In this document: one piece after another, positions 13,686 to 17,082 of the stretch | Layout: the number at the start of each line of letters is the position of its first letter | Position numbering within the stretch: the first letter of the stretch is position 1 | From: CAYUMU01 sp964445985 | GTDB taxonomy: Bacteria > Planctomycetota > Planctomycetia > Pirellulales > S012-138 | Direction of reading: 5' to 3' | Assembly (NCBI GenBank): GCA_964445985.1 | Contig: CAYUMU010000114.1 | Span: forward strand, 1-17,082 | Length of the DNA stretch: 17,082 nucleotides | Program-made: the position numbers and the translations under genes | Notes under the pieces: generated by a model | What the model was told of the DNA's origin: nothing | What the model saw: only the letters and a program-made list of their open reading frames with translations | Databases searched by the model: none

Positions 13686-16025
13686 ATGAGTGGGCAGCAG
13701 CGACCCACGGGTAATGATGTATCACGTCAGCCGTCGAAGCCTGCTTCAACGAGCCAGTCGTTGCCCGCTGAAGGTGCGTCGCCAGCGACGTCGCCTCCCG
13801 CGAACCCAAGCCGAATGGCCGAGCGGGGTCCGGCCTGGTTGGGCCTGGCGATTGGCGGAGGCCTGTTCGCGTTGGCCATCGCCGTGGCAGCCCTGTTGGT
13901 GGAATGGAATCAGAGCCGTTCGGCCGCCCACCGGAGCGGCGCCCCTCGCGGAGTGCCCGCGCAAAATCACGGCGTTCAGCGGTTGCCAGCGGAAGATGCC
14001 GCCTGGCAATACGAAACGGTGGCCAGGGCCACGATCGGCGAATCGCTCTGGCAGCACTGGGGTTCGGCGCTGGCCTTGGCCATGACGCCCGACGAGCGGA
14101 CGGTTATTTCGCTGGGCAGCGATGGCGAACTGAAGTTTTGGGATATCGCCAGTGGCCGCGAAAAGCAGTCGTTCACGGTGTTTTCAGACGACGTGCCGAG
14201 CCGAGATGTTTCGCTCGCGCTCTCCCTGGATGGCGGCGTGCTGGCGATCAGCACCGGAACCTCTGCCAGGTGTTGGCGATTGCCACGGATGGAAGAGATT
14301 GTGCCCACCGAGCGGCCAAACGACGCCGCGGGCCGCGTTTTGGCACTCAGCCCCGATGGGCGGCAAGTGGTGTTCTGGCAAAATTCGCAGCTCAACGTGC
14401 GCGATACGGCGACGGGCGAGTCCTTATTCGATTTGGAACCCGATCCGCTGGGAGACGCGGACGACGTGGCGCCGGAAACGCCCCCCACCGAAACGCCCGC
14501 CGCCCATACCAGGCCGATCGCATCGCCCGCCACGAGCGGCGGCAATTCGCAAGACCGGGAATCGGCGACTTCGTTGTTGCCTCCGGCGCTGGCCAGTTAT
14601 CGCGAGGATGGGCGTTATTTGGCGGTTTCCAACGGCCGGCAGGCCACGGTTTGGGATCTGGCGACGCAGCAGGTGGTCGATTCCATCTCGCCGGGAACGG
14701 CCGTGGTCGATCTGGCGTTTACCAGCCCCAATACGGTAATGGTGGCCGGTCCGGTGCACGTGGGCGAGTGGGATCTCAAGGCCAAGGCGATCGTGCGGCA
14801 GTTCCAACCGCCGCGTTATTCGCCCGACATTACCGCGGGACGAATGTTCCTGGCCAAACAGGCCCCGCTGGTGGCGCTGATGGAGCCCGCCGGCATTACC
14901 GTGGCCAATATCGAGCAAGAACAGGTGATTGGCCGGCGACCCTTCGACCCGGTTGCCGGGCCAGCGGGCAAGTGGTCCACGTCGCAAGCGGTGTTGGCGT
15001 TTAGCGCCAGCGGTCGGTATGTGATCTTCGACTCCGTGGATCTGGGCATGCGGCTGTGGGAACCGGCCGTGGGCCGCGTGCAACCTCTGGCCACGCCGGG
15101 CAGTTTTACCGCCGTGGGTTTGCATTACTCTCCCGATGGCAAATTGCTGGCCCTGTTCAGTCGCGATGGGCGCATCCGCCTGGCCGACCCGCTTACGGGC
15201 CGGGTGGTTCGCGACCTGAACGAAGCCCGCGGCGGCCCCGTGGCTTTGAGCGGCGATTGGCAGGTGTACGCCGGACTTGTCGCCCATGGCGTGGCGGTGT
15301 GGGATCGGGAAAGCGGCGAGCTGCGCCGCGAGTTGGCGATTGCAACCGACGACGTGCAAGCCCTGGCGCTCAGCGACGACGGGCAACTGCTGGCCAGCAG
15401 CATCGCCAATAAAGTGGACGGCGAAGTTCAATGGAAGGTGCAGATTTGGGATGTGGCATCGGGCCAACTGCAACGCGAAATCCCCATCGACGAGACATTC
15501 CCCAACCGCTTGCTGTTTCACCCCGACAGCCGCCGCCTGGCGCTGCTGGGCGACGACGACCTGGTTCAATTGGATACGGCCACCGGTGAGCCGCTGTGGG
15601 AAGAGCCCCAGCAGGCGCACTTCCGTTCGCGGCACGATCGGCGGGGCCGCAAGATCGTGGTGCAAACCGATGTACCCTGGCTCCGACTGGTGGACGCCGA
15701 AACCGCGGCAGACCTGCTGCATTTGGGCGGCGCCAATGCCAACGACGTGGTGGCCGCCAACTTTTCGGCCGACGAATCGCTCCTCGCCGGCTGCGACAAC
15801 CGCGGTCAGATCACGCTCTGGGAATTGCCTTCGACCGAGGCTTTGGAAGCCGGCCCACTGCAAAAAATCGAACCGGCCGCCACGTTTCAATTAGGACCCA
15901 AGCGGGGACGGATCTTCGATATCGCCCTGGCCCCCGACGGCAAGTCCGTGGCCGTGGCCTGCGGCGACGGTGTGACCCGCGTGCTGACGATTGAGCGCAA
16001 GAAGAAGGTTGTTAGCGGCGGGTAG
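13686..16025 (+). CDS. Membrane-anchored WD40-type beta-propeller protein
   Basis: 779 residues from ATG 13686, supported by GGAG at 13676-13679. The earlier in-frame ATG 13590 has no separate support and would add 32 residues. The N-terminal 45 residues are Pro/Ser/Thr/Gln-rich, followed by one membrane helix (about 51-72, WLGLAIGGGLFALAIAVAAL), so the protein is probably a type II anchored envelope protein with its propellers outside the cytoplasm. About a dozen WD40-like blades follow, for example LGSDGELKFWDIASGRE, LHYSPDGKLLALFSRDG and AVWDRESGELRREL, enough for two propellers. An acidic/Pro-rich insert (about 254-298) interrupts the first. There is no kinase, protease or other enzymatic domain, so a scaffold role is most likely. 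Upstream regulation may be shared with the divergent PQQ-like gene. Confidence 0.9.
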   Translation: MSGQQRPTGNDVSRQPSKPASTSQSLPAEGASPATSPPANPSRMAERGPAWLGLAIGGGLFALAIAVAALLVEWNQSRSAAHRSGAPRGVPAQNHGVQRLPAEDAAWQYETVARATIGESLWQHWGSALALAMTPDERTVISLGSDGELKFWDIASGREKQSFTVFSDDVPSRDVSLALSLDGGVLAISTGTSARCWRLPRMEEIVPTERPNDAAGRVLALSPDGRQVVFWQNSQLNVRDTATGESLFDLEPDPLGDADDVAPETPPTETPAAHTRPIASPATSGGNSQDRESATSLLPPALASYREDGRYLAVSNGRQATVWDLATQQVVDSISPGTAVVDLAFTSPNTVMVAGPVHVGEWDLKAKAIVRQFQPPRYSPDITAGRMFLAKQAPLVALMEPAGITVANIEQEQVIGRRPFDPVAGPAGKWSTSQAVLAFSASGRYVIFDSVDLGMRLWEPAVGRVQPLATPGSFTAVGLHYSPDGKLLALFSRDGRIRLADPLTGRVVRDLNEARGGPVALSGDWQVYAGLVAHGVAVWDRESGELRRELAIATDDVQALALSDDGQLLASSIANKVDGEVQWKVQIWDVASGQLQREIPIDETFPNRLLFHPDSRRLALLGDDDLVQLDTATGEPLWEEPQQAHFRSRHDRRGRKIVVQTDVPWLRLVDAETAADLLHLGGANANDVVAANFSADESLLAGCDNRGQITLWELPSTEALEAGPLQKIEPAATFQLGPKRGRIFDIALAPDGKSVAVACGDGVTRVLTIERKKKVVSGG

Positions 16026-16197
16026 TTGGGGGCCTTCGTTCATACTGGCAAAGCCTGATAAAGCCAGTGGCGCCCGCGCGGCGGCAGCCCGGCGGATTTC
16101 GACGGTTTTAATTCCGAATAACGTGCGCAGGTTATTAAGAACTTTTCCGAATAAACAGTCGTTACCCCGCAGTGAGCGAGAGGAAGCATCACCCGAA
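16026..16197. other. spacer at the composition change, with hairpins and direct repeats
   Basis: ACTGGC (16044-16049) and GCCAGT (16063-16068) form a 6-bp hairpin just after the propeller gene, a weak terminator candidate without a T-run. Further on, TTCCGAATAA occurs at 16112-16121 and 16145-16154, and AATAAC/GTTATT (16117-16122, 16131-16136) forms an inverted repeat. This AT-rich patch probably holds the promoter for the following defence-type genes and may mark an insertion boundary. Confidence 0.4.
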
Positions 16198-16476
16198 ATG
16201 CACCGGCCCATGAACAACGTCAAATCCAAACAACGCGTCGCCGACCACGGGGAAGTCTTCACCCCGGCGTGGCTGGTCGAGACGATGTGGGCCACGGATC
16301 ACGATGGCACGAGTATCTGGGCTGACCCGAACGTAAAGTTCCTCGCCCCGTTCACCAAAGCCGGCGTGTTTCCGTGTGAAATCACCTCACAGCTGACGGA
16401 CAAGATGCGCGACGTGCAAGCGCGGGTGGATCACATCCTGACGAAGCAGGTGTTCGCCATCGGCAAGGAGAAATAA
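16198..16476 (+). pseudogene. Remnant of an adenine-specific DNA methyltransferase (restriction-modification type)
   Basis: 92 codons from ATG 16198 (AGGAAG at 16181-16186; ATG 16210 is the other choice). The start, KSKQRVADHGEVFTPAWLVE, matches the N-terminus of large restriction-modification methylases, in which a region with SAM-binding and other motifs should follow. Here it passes after a few residues into WADPNVKFLAPFTKAGVFPCEIT and VDHILTKQVFAIG, which I recall from another part of such proteins, then stops. Family members read FLDPFTKSGVF, so the motif Asp is now Ala. No NPPY or DPPY catalytic motif is present. I infer an internally deleted, truncated and inactive gene. It ends two bases before the DUF262 ATG, whose ribosome binding site lies in its last codons, so it may survive as a translational leader. 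Confidence 0.65.
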
Positions 16477-16478
16477 GC

Positions 16479-17082
16479 ATGCACCCCAACAAGAACACCA
16501 TCATTCACTTCATCTATAAGGCCACGCAGTATTTCCAGATCCCGGACTTCCAGCGTCCCTACACTTGGCATGCTACCATAGTGGAAGCGTTTCTGCATGA
16601 TTTGGAGCATGTCCGCGCATCTTCGCGCAACCATTATTTCGGGACAGTTGTCTATGTTCCTGAGGCTGACCACTTCACGGTCATTGACGGCCAGCAGCGC
16701 CTGACCACCACGCTGCTGATGCTCGTCGCGATCTATCACATCCTGCGCGAGTATCCTGAAAAGTCGTCCATCACGGCGGAGCAGATTAGGAACCAGTATC
16801 TCTACGACCAATACGGCGCACCTGACAAGGACCGCAAGATTCTTCTGCGCACCGTAACAACAGATAACGAGGTCTTCAAGAAGATATTCGAGGGGCAAAG
16901 CCTGACCGCCGACGAAGCAGCCAATCGACAGAAAAAAGTCTATGACCAGTTCAGACGCTATTTTCTGCAACGCGACCACCTTGAAGCCTATATCAGTGCC
17001 CTGCAAAGGTTTGAGATCATCACCGTCGCCATTGATGCCAACGACGACAACCCGCAGTTGATTTTCGAGAGCATCAACTCCA
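16479..17082 (+). CDS. DUF262 (GmrS-like, ParB-fold) protein, 3' end outside the window
   Basis: The first 201 codons are visible and open to the window edge. ATG 16479 has AAGGAG at 16465-16470 with 8-base spacing. IPDFQRPYTW (21-30) and VIDGQQRLTT (68-77) are the two hallmark blocks of DUF262, the ParB/sulfiredoxin-like nucleotide-binding domain of GmrS in the GmrSD type IV restriction enzymes and related defence proteins. QLIFESINS at the edge is the next conserved block. The C-terminal part, possibly including a DUF1524 HNH nuclease domain, cannot be seen. Its position directly after a methylase remnant suggests a restriction or defence locus. It is probably cytoplasmic and co-transcribed with that remnant. 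Base composition is more AT-rich than the left part of the window. Confidence 0.9.
   Translation, partial: MHPNKNTIIHFIYKATQYFQIPDFQRPYTWHATIVEAFLHDLEHVRASSRNHYFGTVVYVPEADHFTVIDGQQRLTTTLLMLVAIYHILREYPEKSSITAEQIRNQYLYDQYGAPDKDRKILLRTVTTDNEVFKKIFEGQSLTADEAANRQKKVYDQFRRYFLQRDHLEAYISALQRFEIITVAIDANDDNPQLIFESINS

Noticed and set aside
14424..15890. 488-codon minus-strand open frame opposite the propeller gene
   Set aside because: His/Gln/Arg/Gly-rich antisense shadow without motifs; the plus strand shows clear WD40-like repeats.

Overview
The window looks like chromosomal DNA from a planctomycete, most likely a Pirellulales-type lineage; this is inferred from gene content and style, not from a marker gene. 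The supporting signs are high GC, long gene spacing with frequent changes of strand, a formylglycine-type sulfatase of the iduronate-2-sulfatase kind, a secreted PQQ-like propeller with Asn-Pro-Phe-Gly repeats, a membrane-anchored WD40-type propeller, a TPR lipoprotein, and interspersed intergenic repeats. No rRNA, tRNA, CRISPR array or transposase was recognised.

Layout. 83-1096 (-) is an extended SDR NAD-dependent epimerase/dehydratase, divergent from 1204-2523 (+), an alkaline-phosphatase-superfamily phosphodiesterase-like protein that keeps the nucleophile threonine but lacks most of the usual metal ligands. 2743-3252 (+) is a small exported protein with a weak ExbD-like look. It converges on 3328-4815 (-), a secreted sulfatase. 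5070-6041 (-) is a RepA-like P-loop ATPase lying between two copies of a repeat (4959-5055 and 6054-6176), with a third partial copy inside its 3' coding end. 6443-8257 (+) is MnmG, the only clear housekeeping gene.

8258-8829 is a structured non-coding stretch: tandem hairpins, a 25-codon ORF with a good ribosome binding site, and a large hairpin. It leads into 8830-10392 (+), an FAD oxidoreductase fused to a C-terminal Rieske domain. 10393-10832 holds a cluster of inverted repeats. Three envelope-type genes follow: a TPR lipoprotein (10833-11714 +), a PQQ-like propeller (11746-13281 -) convergent with it, and a large anchored propeller (13686-16025 +) divergent from the second. A 10-bp triple repeat sits in the divergent spacer.

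The right edge changes character. After 16026 the DNA is visibly more AT-rich. It holds a 92-codon remnant resembling a restriction-modification adenine methylase with its core missing, followed two bases later by a DUF262 (GmrS-like) gene that runs off the window. This looks like the edge of a defence island. Apart from that pair I see no long operon; most genes appear to be single transcription units. The most notable points are the repeat trio around the ATPase, the metal-ligand-poor phosphodiesterase, the leader-like region before the Rieske oxidoreductase, and the decayed methylase/DUF262 junction.
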